Below, piece by piece: positions 22,723 through 30,898 of a stretch of 37,842 nucleotides of DNA. Position numbers and translations under genes: made by a program. Source of the DNA: Gp6-AA40 sp036274155 (lineage in GTDB: Bacteria; Acidobacteriota; Vicinamibacteria; Vicinamibacterales; UBA2999); assembly GCA_036274155.1 (NCBI GenBank), contig DASUGH010000193.1:1-37842 (forward strand). The letters run 5' to 3'. The number at the start of each line of letters is the position of its first letter. Positions within the stretch are counted from its first letter, which is position 1. The notes under the pieces are model-generated. The model was not told the DNA's origin. It searched no databases and saw nothing but the letters and a program-made list of their open reading frames with translations.

Positions 22723-23274
22723 ATGCGGTTTCTTTGGTCGTTCGCAATCGCCGCTGCCGCAGTCCTCCTTGCGGGCCAGAGTGTCTCGACACAGGTCGCG
22801 ATTGGCGACCTGACTGTGCCGGCCGACAAGCTCTCCGCAGGGTGCAGCCTCTCGCCCGGCGCATCGCGCGTTGCGGATGGACGCAGGGTGACCTTCACCA
22901 ATCTGCCGATCTCGATTCCCAGCAACCCCTGGACCGGCACCGACCGCGAGACGATCGCCACGATTCGCGAGCGGATGGGACTGGCGCCAACGGTTCCAGA
23001 TCTCCCGCGTTCGGCGGCAGAAGCGGCGCGCTATCACCTCGAGCTGGCCGAGGGAATCGAAGAGGGTTACGCAGCCGTCTACACCAGCACCGGATCTGCG
23101 CCGGTAGTGGTGTACGCGCTGCGTCCGAACGGCGGTCCGGCTTCTCTTGAACCTGCGCGGTCGAACGCGAGGGACCGAATCGAGATCGGCGGGCTCGTGG
23201 CTCGCGTGGTGGGCAACGGCGATTCGTGTCAGCGATCGATCGAAGCGCACCTCCGAGCGCGGACAGCGAAGTAG
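22723..23274 (+). CDS. Secreted hypothetical protein
   Basis: 183 residues with a signal peptide (about 1-23, FLWSFAIAAAAVLLAGQSVS, cleavage near STQ). The mature part is a mixed alpha/beta domain with two or three Cys (C41, and a Cys near 173) and no recognised active site. It has VYTSTGSAPVVVYALRPNGG and a short C-terminal part ending HLRARTAK. It follows the orphan ATPase by 107 bp in the same direction, but a palindrome lies between them. No family recognised. The stop codon falls inside an 8-bp repeat array. Confidence 0.5.
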   Translation: MRFLWSFAIAAAAVLLAGQSVSTQVAIGDLTVPADKLSAGCSLSPGASRVADGRRVTFTNLPISIPSNPWTGTDRETIATIRERMGLAPTVPDLPRSAAEAARYHLELAEGIEEGYAAVYTSTGSAPVVVYALRPNGGPASLEPARSNARDRIEIGGLVARVVGNGDSCQRSIEAHLRARTAK

Positions 23275-23347
23275 CGAAGTAGCGAAGTGACGGATTCAAT
23301 CCGTCAATCCGTCAATTCAAATCCGTAAATCCGTCAATTCGTCAATG
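23265..23347. repeat. Two 8-bp tandem arrays between convergent genes
   Basis: First AGCGAAGT in three exact copies (23265-23288), containing the stop codon of the preceding gene. Then about six degenerate copies of AATCCGTC up to 23347. The start of the second array forms a palindrome GACGGATT-C-AATCCGTC (23289-23305), which could act as a transcription end for the gene on either side. Confidence 0.75.
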
Positions 23348-23352
23348 AAGGA

Positions 23353-24234
23353 TCATTTCGTCGCCGCCCAATGCCCGGGTCCGATCTGCTGCAGCGGCGC
23401 GTCGCGGTCGAACGTCGACGGGTCGAGCTGAATCCGCCGGCGCGGCGTATCCGGATCGAGCACTGGAATCGCGCTGAGCAACGCGCGCGTGTAAGGGTGC
23501 GTCGGATGCGCGAACAGCGCGCTCGTGTCCCCGAGCTCCACGACCCTTCCCAGATACATCACCGCCACCCGGCTGCAGATGTGCTCGACCAGACGCAGAT
23601 CGTGCGCGATGAAGAGGTAGGTCAGCTTCAGACGCTCGCGCAGGTCGAGCAGGAGCCGGACCACCTGTGCCTGAATCGAGACGTCGAGCGCCGAGACCGC
23701 TTCGTCGGCAATGACGAGCGCAGGGTTCAAGGCGAGGGCGCGTGCGATGCCGATCCGTTGGCGCTGGCCGCCACTGAACTCGTGCGGATACCGGCTCTGA
23801 TGCGAGCGCTCGAGGCCGACCAGCTCGAAGAGCTCGGCCACCCGTTCCCTGCGCTCCGGACGGCTACCGAGTCCGTGGATGATGAGCGGCTCCTCGACGA
23901 TGTCTCCCACGCGCATGCGCGGGTTGAGCGACGAATATGGATCCTGAAAGACGATCTGCATGTCGCGGCGGGCCGCTCGCATGCGCGCCCGCGGAAACTG
24001 CAGCACGTCCTCGCCGCGAAACATCACGGCGCCCGACGTGGGCTCGATGAGGCGGAGAATGCAGCGGCCGGTCGTGCTCTTCCCGCTGCCCGACTCGCCG
24101 ACCAGCCCGAACATCTCGCCCTCGTCGATGGAGAAGCTCACATCGTCGACCGCCCTGACGACGGCCGGCGGGCGAAACAGCCCCTGCTTCCGGGCGAAAT
24201 GCTTTACCAGCCGCCGGACTTCGAGCAGGGCCAT
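23353..24234 (-). CDS. Peptide/nickel-type ABC ATPase, DppF/OppF-like
   Basis: 293 residues. Walker A GESGSGKS (46-53), Q-loop in VFQDPYSSLNPRM, signature FSGGQRQR (153-160), Walker B LVIADEA (173-179), AHDLRLVEHICSRVAVMYLG, and the C-terminal extension HPTHPYTRALLSAIPVLDP typical of the Opp/Dpp group (oligopeptide/dipeptide HPY motif). It would pair with the upstream ATPase to power import of peptides, nickel or opines. The start codon overlaps the stop codon of the upstream ATPase gene by one base (TGATG). No permease or binding protein is in the window, so the partners must be elsewhere. Confidence 0.93.
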   Translation of the reverse strand: MALLEVRRLVKHFARKQGLFRPPAVVRAVDDVSFSIDEGEMFGLVGESGSGKSTTGRCILRLIEPTSGAVMFRGEDVLQFPRARMRAARRDMQIVFQDPYSSLNPRMRVGDIVEEPLIIHGLGSRPERRERVAELFELVGLERSHQSRYPHEFSGGQRQRIGIARALALNPALVIADEAVSALDVSIQAQVVRLLLDLRERLKLTYLFIAHDLRLVEHICSRVAVMYLGRVVELGDTSALFAHPTHPYTRALLSAIPVLDPDTPRRRIQLDPSTFDRDAPLQQIGPGHWAATK

Positions 24235-25073
24235 CAGAGACGGTCCGCGCTGGCGGAGGGCACCCGGAAGCCGCCGCCTCGTTCCTGCATGCCGGGCACC
24301 GAGGACAGCAGACGTCTCGTGTAGTCGTGCACCGGGTGCCGGAGGATCTGCCGGACCGGACCTTCCTCGACCAGCCGGCCCTTGTACATCACGGCGACGC
24401 GGTCGGCCATTTCCGCGATGACTCCGAAGTCGTGCGTGATCAGGAGCAAGGCGAGGCGAAGACGTGTCTTGAGCTCACGAAGCAGCTCGAGCACTTCTGC
24501 CTGAATCGTGACATCGAGCGCGGTGGTGGGCTCGTCGGCGATCACGAGCTGCGGCTCACAGGCGAGCGCGATCGCGATCATCACTCGTTGCCTCATGCCG
24601 CCCGACAGCTGATGCGGATAATCGCGGACCCGCCTGGCCGGATCCGAGATCCGTACAGCCTCCAGCAGCTCGATTGCCCGCGCGCGCGCGGCCGCCGGAG
24701 CCGCCTGTCCGTGCACGATGAGCGCTTCCGCGATCTGATCGCCGATGCGCATCACCGGATTGAGCGCTGTCATCGGCTCCTGAAAGATGAGGGCGATCCG
24801 GGCGCCGCGAACCGCCCGCATCTGGCCCTCCGAGAGACTCAACAGGTCGCGGCCTTCGAACAGCACACGGCCGGCTGTGATGCGGCCCGGCGGCTGCAGG
24901 AGGCGCATGACCGAGAACGCGGTCACCGACTTGCCGCTTCCTGACTCGCCGACCACGCCAAGGGTCTCGCCGGGGTCGACGTGGAAGGAGATGTCGTCTA
25001 CGGCAGTGACCGTTGGACTTCCAGGAAACGTGACCGTGAGGTGCTGAACGTCGAGAAGCGGTCCAGACAGCAT
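24234..25073 (-). CDS. Peptide/nickel-type ABC ATPase, DppD/OppD-like
   Basis: 279 residues from ATG 25073, with AGGGGA immediately upstream; an earlier start is possible but would lie within the mutase gene. Walker A GESGSGKS (42-49), signature LSGGMRQR (156-163), Walker B LVIADEP (176-182), and THDFGVIAEMADRVAVMYKG. The C-terminus ends PVHDYTRRLLSSVPGM, the Opp/Dpp HPY-type extension. Paired with the DppF-like gene (stop and start share one base). The start lies 4 bp after the methylmalonyl-CoA mutase stop codon, so the three genes form a transcription unit. Substrate unknown. Confidence 0.92.
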   Translation of the reverse strand: MLSGPLLDVQHLTVTFPGSPTVTAVDDISFHVDPGETLGVVGESGSGKSVTAFSVMRLLQPPGRITAGRVLFEGRDLLSLSEGQMRAVRGARIALIFQEPMTALNPVMRIGDQIAEALIVHGQAAPAAARARAIELLEAVRISDPARRVRDYPHQLSGGMRQRVMIAIALACEPQLVIADEPTTALDVTIQAEVLELLRELKTRLRLALLLITHDFGVIAEMADRVAVMYKGRLVEEGPVRQILRHPVHDYTRRLLSSVPGMQERGGGFRVPSASADRL

Positions 25074-25077
25074 TCCC

Positions 25078-26637
25078 CTAAGCGCCCTCGTACTCGCCGA
25101 ACACGCGCCGCATCGCGTCGGAGATTTCGCCGAGGGTCGCATGCTTCTCCACGGCATCGACAATTACGGGGACCAGGTTGTTGCCGCCACGGGCCGTGCG
25201 CTCGACCGCGTCGAGCGCAGCCTGCCAGTCATGTCGGCTCCGGCTGGCGCGGACGGCGCGTACGCGCTCGATCTGCTGCCTCTCGATCTCCGGATCGATC
25301 TGGAACATCTCCGCGGGAGTCCCTTGGAGGTCGGCATGTCGATTGAGACCGATGACTACCGACCGTCCCGAATCGATCGCCTGCTGGGCCGCGTATGCCG
25401 ACTCCTGGATTTCCCGCTGGATGAACCCGGTGTCGATGGCGGCGAGCGTCCCACCAATCGCGGCGATGCGCTCGAGAAGCACGGAGGCCTCTCGCTCGAT
25501 GCGGTTGGTCAGCTCCTCGATGGCAAAGGCACCGCCTACCGGGTCGACGGTGTTCGCGACGCCGCTCTCATGAAGGAGGATCTGTTGCGTCCTCAGTGCG
25601 ATGGTGGCGCTCTCTTCAGTGGGCAGCGCCAGGGCTTCGTCTTTGGCGTTGCAGTGCAGCGATTGAGTACCGCCGAGGACGGCCGCCAGCGCCTGGAGCG
25701 TGACGCGAACGATGTTGTTGTCCGGCTGCTGCGCCGTCAGCGTGCTGCCGGCCGTCTGCGTGTGGAACCGAAGCTGCTGGGCGCGGGGGTTCGTGGCGCC
25801 GAACCGGTCGCGCATGAGTCGTGCCCAGAGGCGGCGGGCGGCCCGGAACTTCGCGATCTCCTCGAGGAAGTCATTGTGGGCGTTGAAGAAGAATGACAGC
25901 CGCTGGCCGAACTCGTTGACGTCGAGCCCGGCGTCGACGGCAGCCTCGACGTAGGCGATGGCGTTGGCGAAGGTGAACGCCACCTCCTGGACGGCCGTCG
26001 AGCCCGCCTCCCTGATGTGGTACCCGCTGATCGAGATGGTGTTCCAGCGGGGTACCTCGCGTTCACAGTAGGCCATGACATCCGTGACGAGGCGCAGCGA
26101 CGCTCGAGGCGGATAGATGAAGGTGCCGCGGGCGACGTATTCCTTGAGGATGTCGTTCTGCACGGTGCCCGACAGGGTCTGCAGCCCGGCACCCTGACGC
26201 CGCGCGACCGCCAGGTACAGCGCCAGCAGGATGATCGCCGTGGCGTTGATGGTCATGGAGGTTGACACCCGATCGAGCGGGATGCCCTCGAGGAGCGTCG
26301 CCATGTCCTCGATGGAGTTGATGGCGACTCCCACGCGCCCTACCTCACCAGCTGCCAGTTCGTGATCCGAGTCGTAGCCGATCTGCGTGGGCAGGTCGAA
26401 GGCCACGCTGAGGCCCATGACTCCCTGCGAGAGGAGATACCGGTATCTGCGGTTGGATTGCGCGGCGGTCGCAAAGCCCGCGTACTGCCGCATGGTCCAC
26501 GGCCGGCCGCGGTACATCGTCGGCTGGATGCCGCGGGTGAACGGAAAAAGACCGGGGAAGCCGATATCAGTGTCAGGGTCCATGCCGCCAAGGTCGGCAG
26601 CCGTGCGGAAGAAGCGTCGATCCGACCCTGAGGGCAT
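25078..26637 (-). CDS. mcmA1: Methylmalonyl-CoA mutase, catalytic (large/alpha) subunit without B12 domain
   Basis: 519 residues from ATG 26637, the earliest start after an in-frame TAG. It contains only the TIM-barrel substrate domain: GIQPTMYRGRPWTMRQYAGF (32-55 region), GLSVAFDLPTQIGYDSD, GTVQNDILKEYVARGTF and SGYHIREAGS (catalytic His207). Substrate-specificity residues agree with methylmalonyl- rather than isobutyryl-CoA mutase: Tyr52 in RQYAGF (Phe in isobutyryl-CoA mutase) and Arg170 in EYVARG (Gln there). The enzyme interconverts (R)-methylmalonyl-CoA and succinyl-CoA using adenosylcobalamin. The C-terminal cobalamin-binding domain is missing, so a separate small subunit must be encoded elsewhere, as in archaea and many Acidobacteria. 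No MeaB-type chaperone or epimerase is beside it. Two Dpp-like ATPases follow in the operon. Confidence 0.93.
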   Translation of the reverse strand: MPSGSDRRFFRTAADLGGMDPDTDIGFPGLFPFTRGIQPTMYRGRPWTMRQYAGFATAAQSNRRYRYLLSQGVMGLSVAFDLPTQIGYDSDHELAAGEVGRVGVAINSIEDMATLLEGIPLDRVSTSMTINATAIILLALYLAVARRQGAGLQTLSGTVQNDILKEYVARGTFIYPPRASLRLVTDVMAYCEREVPRWNTISISGYHIREAGSTAVQEVAFTFANAIAYVEAAVDAGLDVNEFGQRLSFFFNAHNDFLEEIAKFRAARRLWARLMRDRFGATNPRAQQLRFHTQTAGSTLTAQQPDNNIVRVTLQALAAVLGGTQSLHCNAKDEALALPTEESATIALRTQQILLHESGVANTVDPVGGAFAIEELTNRIEREASVLLERIAAIGGTLAAIDTGFIQREIQESAYAAQQAIDSGRSVVIGLNRHADLQGTPAEMFQIDPEIERQQIERVRAVRASRSRHDWQAALDAVERTARGGNNLVPVIVDAVEKHATLGEISDAMRRVFGEYEGA

Positions 26638-26794
26638 CTGCGGTGCCGATTGTACTTGGAGCTACGCGGTTCGCTCGCTACGCGATCTCTTCGCTGGAAG
26701 CATCGACGCCCCGCCAGCCTCGTCCGCGTCCGTGGAGCGATGAGGCTGGCAAGTCGTCTGTTCGGTTCGTCGGGACACCGAAAACGCCGGTTTC
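26638..26794. other. Upstream region of the mutase gene with inverted repeat
   Basis: No gene found in this part of the 321-bp gap. An inverted repeat with arms GCCAGCCTC (26713-26721) and GAGGCTGGC (26742-26750) has a 20-base loop and could be an operator. Direct repeats GCTACGCG occur at 26661-26668 and 26677-26684. No convincing promoter hexamers for the mutase operon were identified. Confidence 0.4.
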
Positions 26795-26823
26795 TTGACA
26801 CCTGACAGTCGGGACTCTAGAAT
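26795..26823 (+). promoter_or_regulatory. Sigma70-type promoter
   Basis: TTGACA (26795-26800), a 17-base spacer, then TAGAAT (26818-26823): the -35 box is a full consensus match and the -10 box has five of six. It would drive transcription from about 26830 into the 104-residue gene, giving a leader of about 130 bases. Confidence 0.75.
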
Positions 26824-26828
26824 GGATA

Positions 26829-26958
26829 AGCCTTCGAAGGCTAACTCCCTACGATTGAACACTTTTTGGCGCCTGGTCCTGCCCGGACTCCCAAGCCGGC
26901 CCGCGGGACGGGGAGCGCCCCGGTATCCCGGCCCGGTGGCGGTTCAGGAGGAGCAGTA
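26829..26958 (+). promoter_or_regulatory. Structured 5' leader of the 104-residue gene
   Basis: The predicted transcript begins at or next to a perfect 14-base palindrome, AGCCTTCGAAGGCT (26829-26842), followed by an AT-rich patch (ACACTTTTTGGCG) and a very GC-rich region with repeated CCGGCCCG/GGGAC-like arms. The ribosome site AGGAGG (26946-26951) is 8 bases before the ATG. I could not match it to a known riboswitch. Confidence 0.4.
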
Positions 26959-27273
26959 ATGGATGACGTCGTGAACCGGTTCGCCAAAGAGCTGGCCGAC
27001 GCGATCGCCGCCGCCGTGTCGGAGAATCCGCAGGTCGAGGCATGCCGCGCCAAGGCGCGGGAAGCCGGGTTCGACATGCGCGTCACTCTCGAAGCGGTCG
27101 TCGGATTCGTCAACCGGACCAGCGGGAACCCGGTGACCAAGATCACGGCCCCGGCGCGGCTGCTTCCTGGCCGACGCGGTTTCGAACTGACGACCAATGA
27201 TCGGCGTTTCCTGCGCTCGCTGCGGATCGGATGCGACGAAACGCCATCAACGGAGACGGTAGACAACAATTGA
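26959..27273 (+). CDS. Small conserved-looking protein of unknown function
   Basis: 104 residues from ATG 26959, with AGGAGG (26946-26951) as ribosome site. The N-terminal half is a helix (DVVNRFAKELADAIAAAVSE) followed by a Cys at 29 and VTLEAVVGFVNRTSG. The C-terminal half is basic and ends in FELTTNDRRFLRSLRIG, which looks like a conserved short motif. No membrane segment, no enzyme motif. The strong promoter and long leader suggest high or regulated expression. It might bind nucleic acid or be a small structural protein, but I do not recognise it. Confidence 0.6.
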   Translation: MDDVVNRFAKELADAIAAAVSENPQVEACRAKAREAGFDMRVTLEAVVGFVNRTSGNPVTKITAPARLLPGRRGFELTTNDRRFLRSLRIGCDETPSTETVDNN

Positions 27274-27278
27274 TGGTG

Positions 27279-27296
27279 GTCCGGCTGAAGCCGGAC
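27279..27296. repeat. Perfect hairpin GTCCGGCT/AGCCGGAC
   Basis: Arms GTCCGGCT and AGCCGGAC flank a GA loop, an 8-bp perfect stem between the convergent small gene and gpmA, followed by ACTACGTA. It could act as a terminator for both, though no T-tract follows. The form resembles interspersed palindromes of GC-rich genomes. Confidence 0.55.
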
Positions 27297-27332
27297 ACTA
27301 CGTATCCTCACGCGCCATTGTCAGCCGATGCT

Positions 27333-28079
27333 CTACTTTGACTTTCCCTGGTTGGCCACGGCGGCCGCCGCACGCTTCGCGGCATCGGCATCGCCGAGGT
27401 AGAAGCTGCCGAGCGGCTTGAGCTCCTCGTTCAGTTGATAGACGAGCGGGATTCCGGTGGGAATGTTGAGCTCGAGGATGTCGCGGTCCGACACATTGTC
27501 GAGGTACTTGATCAGTGCCCGCAGGCTGTTGCCGTGCGCGACGATGAGGACCTTCTGACCAGACCGGATGGCTGGGGCTATCGTTTCGTTCCAGTACGGA
27601 AGGAATCGCGCCACCGTGTCCTTGAGCGACTCCCCGAGTGGCAGTTCCTCCGGTGGCACCGACCCATATCGCCGGTCGCGTGATGGATGTCTCGGGTCTT
27701 CGGGCGTGAGCGGTGGCGGCGGGATGTCGTAACTGCGGCGCCACTGCTTGACCGCCTCGTCGCCGAACTTGGCGGCGGTCTCCTGCTTGTTCAGTCCCTG
27801 CAGGTTCCCGTAGTGGCGCTCGTTGAGGCGCCACGATTTGTGGACGGGAATCCACATCACGTCCAGCTCGTCGAGCGCGATGTCGAGCGTTCGAATGGCT
27901 CGCTTCAGGACTGATGTGTAGGCAACGTCGAATTCGTACTTCTCCGCAGCCATCAGGCGGCCGGCCGCGCGGGCCTCGTCGCGTCCCTTCTCACTGAGAT
28001 CGACGTCGGTCCAGCCGGTAAAGCGATTTTCCTTGTTCCAGGTGCTCTCGCCGTGGCGGAGCAGTACGAGTCGAAGCAT
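27333..28079 (-). CDS. gpmA: 2,3-bisphosphoglycerate-dependent phosphoglycerate mutase
   Basis: 248 residues, the usual length for the cofactor-dependent family. The N-terminus LVLLRHGESTWNKENRFTGW carries the catalytic His9 (phospho-His) and Arg8. LNERHYGNLQGLNK follows, and the second active-site His is in VLIVAHGNSLRALIK. It interconverts 3- and 2-phosphoglycerate in glycolysis and gluconeogenesis. The C-terminus is Ala/Lys-rich. It is the third gene of the glgC-eno-gpmA transcription unit; its start lies 5 bp after the enolase stop, so translation is coupled. Confidence 0.96.
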   Translation of the reverse strand: MLRLVLLRHGESTWNKENRFTGWTDVDLSEKGRDEARAAGRLMAAEKYEFDVAYTSVLKRAIRTLDIALDELDVMWIPVHKSWRLNERHYGNLQGLNKQETAAKFGDEAVKQWRRSYDIPPPPLTPEDPRHPSRDRRYGSVPPEELPLGESLKDTVARFLPYWNETIAPAIRSGQKVLIVAHGNSLRALIKYLDNVSDRDILELNIPTGIPLVYQLNEELKPLGSFYLGDADAAKRAAAAVANQGKSK

Positions 28080-28084
28080 GTGAC

Positions 28085-29392
28085 TCAGATCTCCGCGAGC
28101 TGCCGGATCGCCGCACGCCCCGCATAACGGGCCGCGCTGCCGAGCTCTTCCTCGATCCTGAGCAGCTGGTTGTATTTCGCCACTCGATCGCTCCGGCTGG
28201 CCGAGCCGGTTTTGATCTGGCCTGCCGAGGTGCCGGCGGCGAGGTCAGCGATGGTGCTGTCCTCGGTTTCGCCGGACCGGTGCGAGATTATGGTCGTATA
28301 GTTCGCGCGGCGCGCGATCGCGATCGCCTCGAGCGTTTCAGAGACCGTGCCAATCTGATTCAGCTTGACGAGGAGAGAGTTGCCGACTCCTTCCTCGATA
28401 CCGCGCCTGAGAATCTCCGGGTTGGTGACGAAGACGTCGTCGCCGACCAGCTGAACGCGATTCCCGAGGGCGCGCGTCAACGTCTTCCATCCCTCCCAGT
28501 CACTCTCCGCCACACCGTCTTCGATCGAGACGATGGGATAGTCACGGACCCATTCCTCGTACATCGCCACCATCTCACCGGCGCTTCGGGTGGGCTCGCC
28601 CGACTTCTTGAACACGTACGCGCCATCAGCCCAGAGCTCGCTCGATGCCACGTCGAGTGCGACGAAGACGTTCTCGCCCGCGGAGTAGCCGGCCTTGCCA
28701 ATGGCCTCCACCACCACATCGAGCGCTTCGCGATTCGAGCGGAGATTCGGCGCGAACCCTCCCTCGTCGCCCACGCCGGTGGAATGACCGGCCTTCTTCA
28801 GGATGGCTCTGAGGGCGTGAAAGATCTCGACGCCGGCGCGCAGCGCTTCCGCGAAAGTCGGCAGGCCGAGCGGCATCACCATGAACTCCTGGAGATCGAC
28901 GCTGCTGTCGGCGTGCGCGCCGCCATTCAGGATGTTCATCATGGGAGCGGGCAGCACGTAGGCACCGCCGGCAGGCGTGCGGCCGCTGAGATGCGCGAAG
29001 TGCTCGAAGAGCGGCCGTCCGCTCGCCGCGGCTCCCGCGCGGGCGGCAGCCATCGACACGCCCAGGAGCGCGTTGGCGCCGAGACGGCTCTTCGTCGGGG
29101 TGCCATCGAGCTCGATGAGCCGGCGATCGATAGCCTGCTGATCGAGAACGGTGCCGTTCAATGCCGCGGCAATCTCACCGTTGACGTTGGCGACCGCCTT
29201 GAGAACACCCTTCCCCAGGTACCGCTTCTTGTCACCATCGCGCAGCTCGAGGGCTTCGCGCTCACCCGTGGAGGCCCCGGATGGAACGGCGGCGCGGCCG
29301 AACGCCGTGCCCGCCCGCAGCTCGACTTCGACGGTGGGGTTGCCGCGCGAATCGAGGATCTCGCGTCCGTGAATGCCGGAAATCGTGGTCAC
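28085..29392 (-). CDS. eno: Enolase
   Basis: 435 residues from GTG 29392, with GGAG 8 bases upstream. ILDSRGNPTVEVE, PSGASTGEREALELRDGD (mobile loop), MMNILNGGAHADSSVDLQEF, and metal ligands in LDVASSE, SIEDGV and VGDDVF. The catalytic lysine region is SLLVKLNQIGTVSET and ISHRSGETEDSTIADLA. These are all enolase motifs. The enzyme converts 2-phosphoglycerate to phosphoenolpyruvate and is a likely partner of the RNA degradosome in other bacteria. In this operon it sits between glgC and gpmA. Confidence 0.97.
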   Translation of the reverse strand: MTTISGIHGREILDSRGNPTVEVELRAGTAFGRAAVPSGASTGEREALELRDGDKKRYLGKGVLKAVANVNGEIAAALNGTVLDQQAIDRRLIELDGTPTKSRLGANALLGVSMAAARAGAAASGRPLFEHFAHLSGRTPAGGAYVLPAPMMNILNGGAHADSSVDLQEFMVMPLGLPTFAEALRAGVEIFHALRAILKKAGHSTGVGDEGGFAPNLRSNREALDVVVEAIGKAGYSAGENVFVALDVASSELWADGAYVFKKSGEPTRSAGEMVAMYEEWVRDYPIVSIEDGVAESDWEGWKTLTRALGNRVQLVGDDVFVTNPEILRRGIEEGVGNSLLVKLNQIGTVSETLEAIAIARRANYTTIISHRSGETEDSTIADLAAGTSAGQIKTGSASRSDRVAKYNQLLRIEEELGSAARYAGRAAIRQLAEI

Positions 29393-29426
29393 GTCTCGGC
29401 TCCGTTGAAGACAGGTCCCTGGATGG

Positions 29427-30719
29427 TCAGACGTGCGCAGCGCCGCCGCGATCGGCCTCTGCCTCTGCGCGCAGCGCCCCTTCGCCGATTGGCGCGATGA
29501 GCGGCTCGTCCTCTGCCGTCACGACGACGACGCCGGATTCAGTGACGGTGTGACGCCGGCGATCCTCCTCGGCGTTGAAGCCGATGAGCGCACCGCGCGG
29601 AATCAACACGTCGCGATCGACGATTGCGCGCCTGATGCGCGCGTGCCGCCCGACGCGCACGCCCTGCATCAGGATGGCCCGATCGATGTCACAGAAACTG
29701 TGCACGCGCACGTTCGGGCACAGGATGCTGCCGGTGACGCGGCTCCCGGAAATGATGCAGCCGTTCGAGATGATCGAATCGAGTGCCTGACCGCAGCGCC
29801 GGCCTTCCTCGGCGAACACGAACTTCGCTGGTGGCGCCTGCGGCTGATAGGTGCGCAGCGGCCATTCCGGATCGTAGAGATTGAACTCGGGGTTGACATG
29901 GCACAGATCCATGCTCGCCTCGAAATAGGCGTCGAGCGTGCCGATATCGCGCCAGTACTTGGCCGCCTTCTTGTTTTCGTCGTAGAACCGGTACGAGTAC
30001 ACGGGCGCGGAGTGATGAATCAACGAGGGAATGATGTTCTTGCCGAAGTCGTGCTGCGAGTCGGCCTGGACGGCGTCGTCTTCGAGCGCGCGAACGAGCA
30101 TCTCGGCTCGGAAGATGTAAATACCCATCGATGCCAGCGCGATATCGGGAGCGCCGGGCATCGGCACCGGGTTCTCCGGTTTCTCGGCAAATCCGGTCAC
30201 GCGCTCACTCTCGTCGATGCTCACCATGCCGAAACGGCGCCCGTCCGCCAGCGGGACCTCGATCGTCGCCAGTGTCACGTCGGCCGCCTTTTCGACGTGA
30301 AAGCGCAGCATTTTCGCGTAATCCATCTTGTACACGTGGTCGCCGGACAGCACGATGACGTGCGACGGTGTTTCACGGGTGATGGAGTACAGGTTCTGAA
30401 AGACCGCATCGGCCGTGCCCAGGTACCAGTGCTCGCCGACCCGCTTCTGCGGGGGGAGTATCTCGATGAACTCGCCAAGCTCTTCGGACACCACGTTCCA
30501 CCCCATGCGGATGTGGCGGTTGAGGGAGAGCGACTTGTACTGCGTCGCGATGAAGATGCGCCGCAGCCCCGAGTTGATGCAGTTGCTGAGGGTGAAGTCG
30601 ATGATGCGGTACGGTCCGCCGAAGTGCACGGCAGGTTTGGCCCGCTCTTTGGTTAACGGATACAGCCGTTCGCCGACGCCGCCGGCGAGCAGAATGACGA
30701 GGATGTCGTCCAGATCCAT
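29427..30719 (-). CDS. glgC: Glucose-1-phosphate adenylyltransferase
   Basis: 430 residues from ATG 30719, chosen because the family begins shortly before the nucleotide loop and the upstream extension has no homology-like content. LLAGGVGERLYPLTKERAKP, FGGPYRIIDFTLSNCINSG, EHWYLGTADAVFQNLY, VIVLSGDHVYKMDY and GFAEKPENP, then a left-handed beta-helix domain (ILCPNVRVHSFCDIDRAILM and ARIRRAIVDRDVLIPRG). It makes ADP-glucose for glycogen synthesis and is usually allosterically controlled; regulatory residues were not checked. Downstream eno and gpmA follow with a 34-bp and a 5-bp gap, an arrangement that couples glycogen synthesis with lower glycolysis. Confidence 0.95.
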   Translation of the reverse strand: MDLDDILVILLAGGVGERLYPLTKERAKPAVHFGGPYRIIDFTLSNCINSGLRRIFIATQYKSLSLNRHIRMGWNVVSEELGEFIEILPPQKRVGEHWYLGTADAVFQNLYSITRETPSHVIVLSGDHVYKMDYAKMLRFHVEKAADVTLATIEVPLADGRRFGMVSIDESERVTGFAEKPENPVPMPGAPDIALASMGIYIFRAEMLVRALEDDAVQADSQHDFGKNIIPSLIHHSAPVYSYRFYDENKKAAKYWRDIGTLDAYFEASMDLCHVNPEFNLYDPEWPLRTYQPQAPPAKFVFAEEGRRCGQALDSIISNGCIISGSRVTGSILCPNVRVHSFCDIDRAILMQGVRVGRHARIRRAIVDRDVLIPRGALIGFNAEEDRRRHTVTESGVVVVTAEDEPLIAPIGEGALRAEAEADRGGAAHV

Positions 30720-30802
30720 CGAAACTCTTGGAGCGCCTGGCCTTCGGGCTCGCGACCGTGATCGACGGCTCCCGTCCGACCCGCCACAACGAAAAGATGG
30801 CA

Positions 30803-30811
30803 ATCATAGCA
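30803..30811 (-). promoter_or_regulatory. Candidate extended -10 promoter for glgC-eno-gpmA
   Basis: On the minus strand TGC precedes TATGAT (complement of 30803-30808), the pattern of an extended -10 promoter. A convincing -35 box is not seen at the expected distance. Transcription would start about 80 bases before the glgC ATG. Confidence 0.4.
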
Positions 30812-30898
30812 TGCGGGCGACGGAGGTCCCTGGCGCGGCGCTTCCGCCAGGACTCTCGTATCTCGAACTATTTACGGGAATTTCTGCAGTCCGTTGGT

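Noticed and set aside
25078..26637. Isobutyryl-CoA mutase
   Set aside because: The discriminating positions are Tyr52 (RQYAGF) and Arg170 (EYVARG), the methylmalonyl-CoA mutase residues, rather than Phe and Gln.
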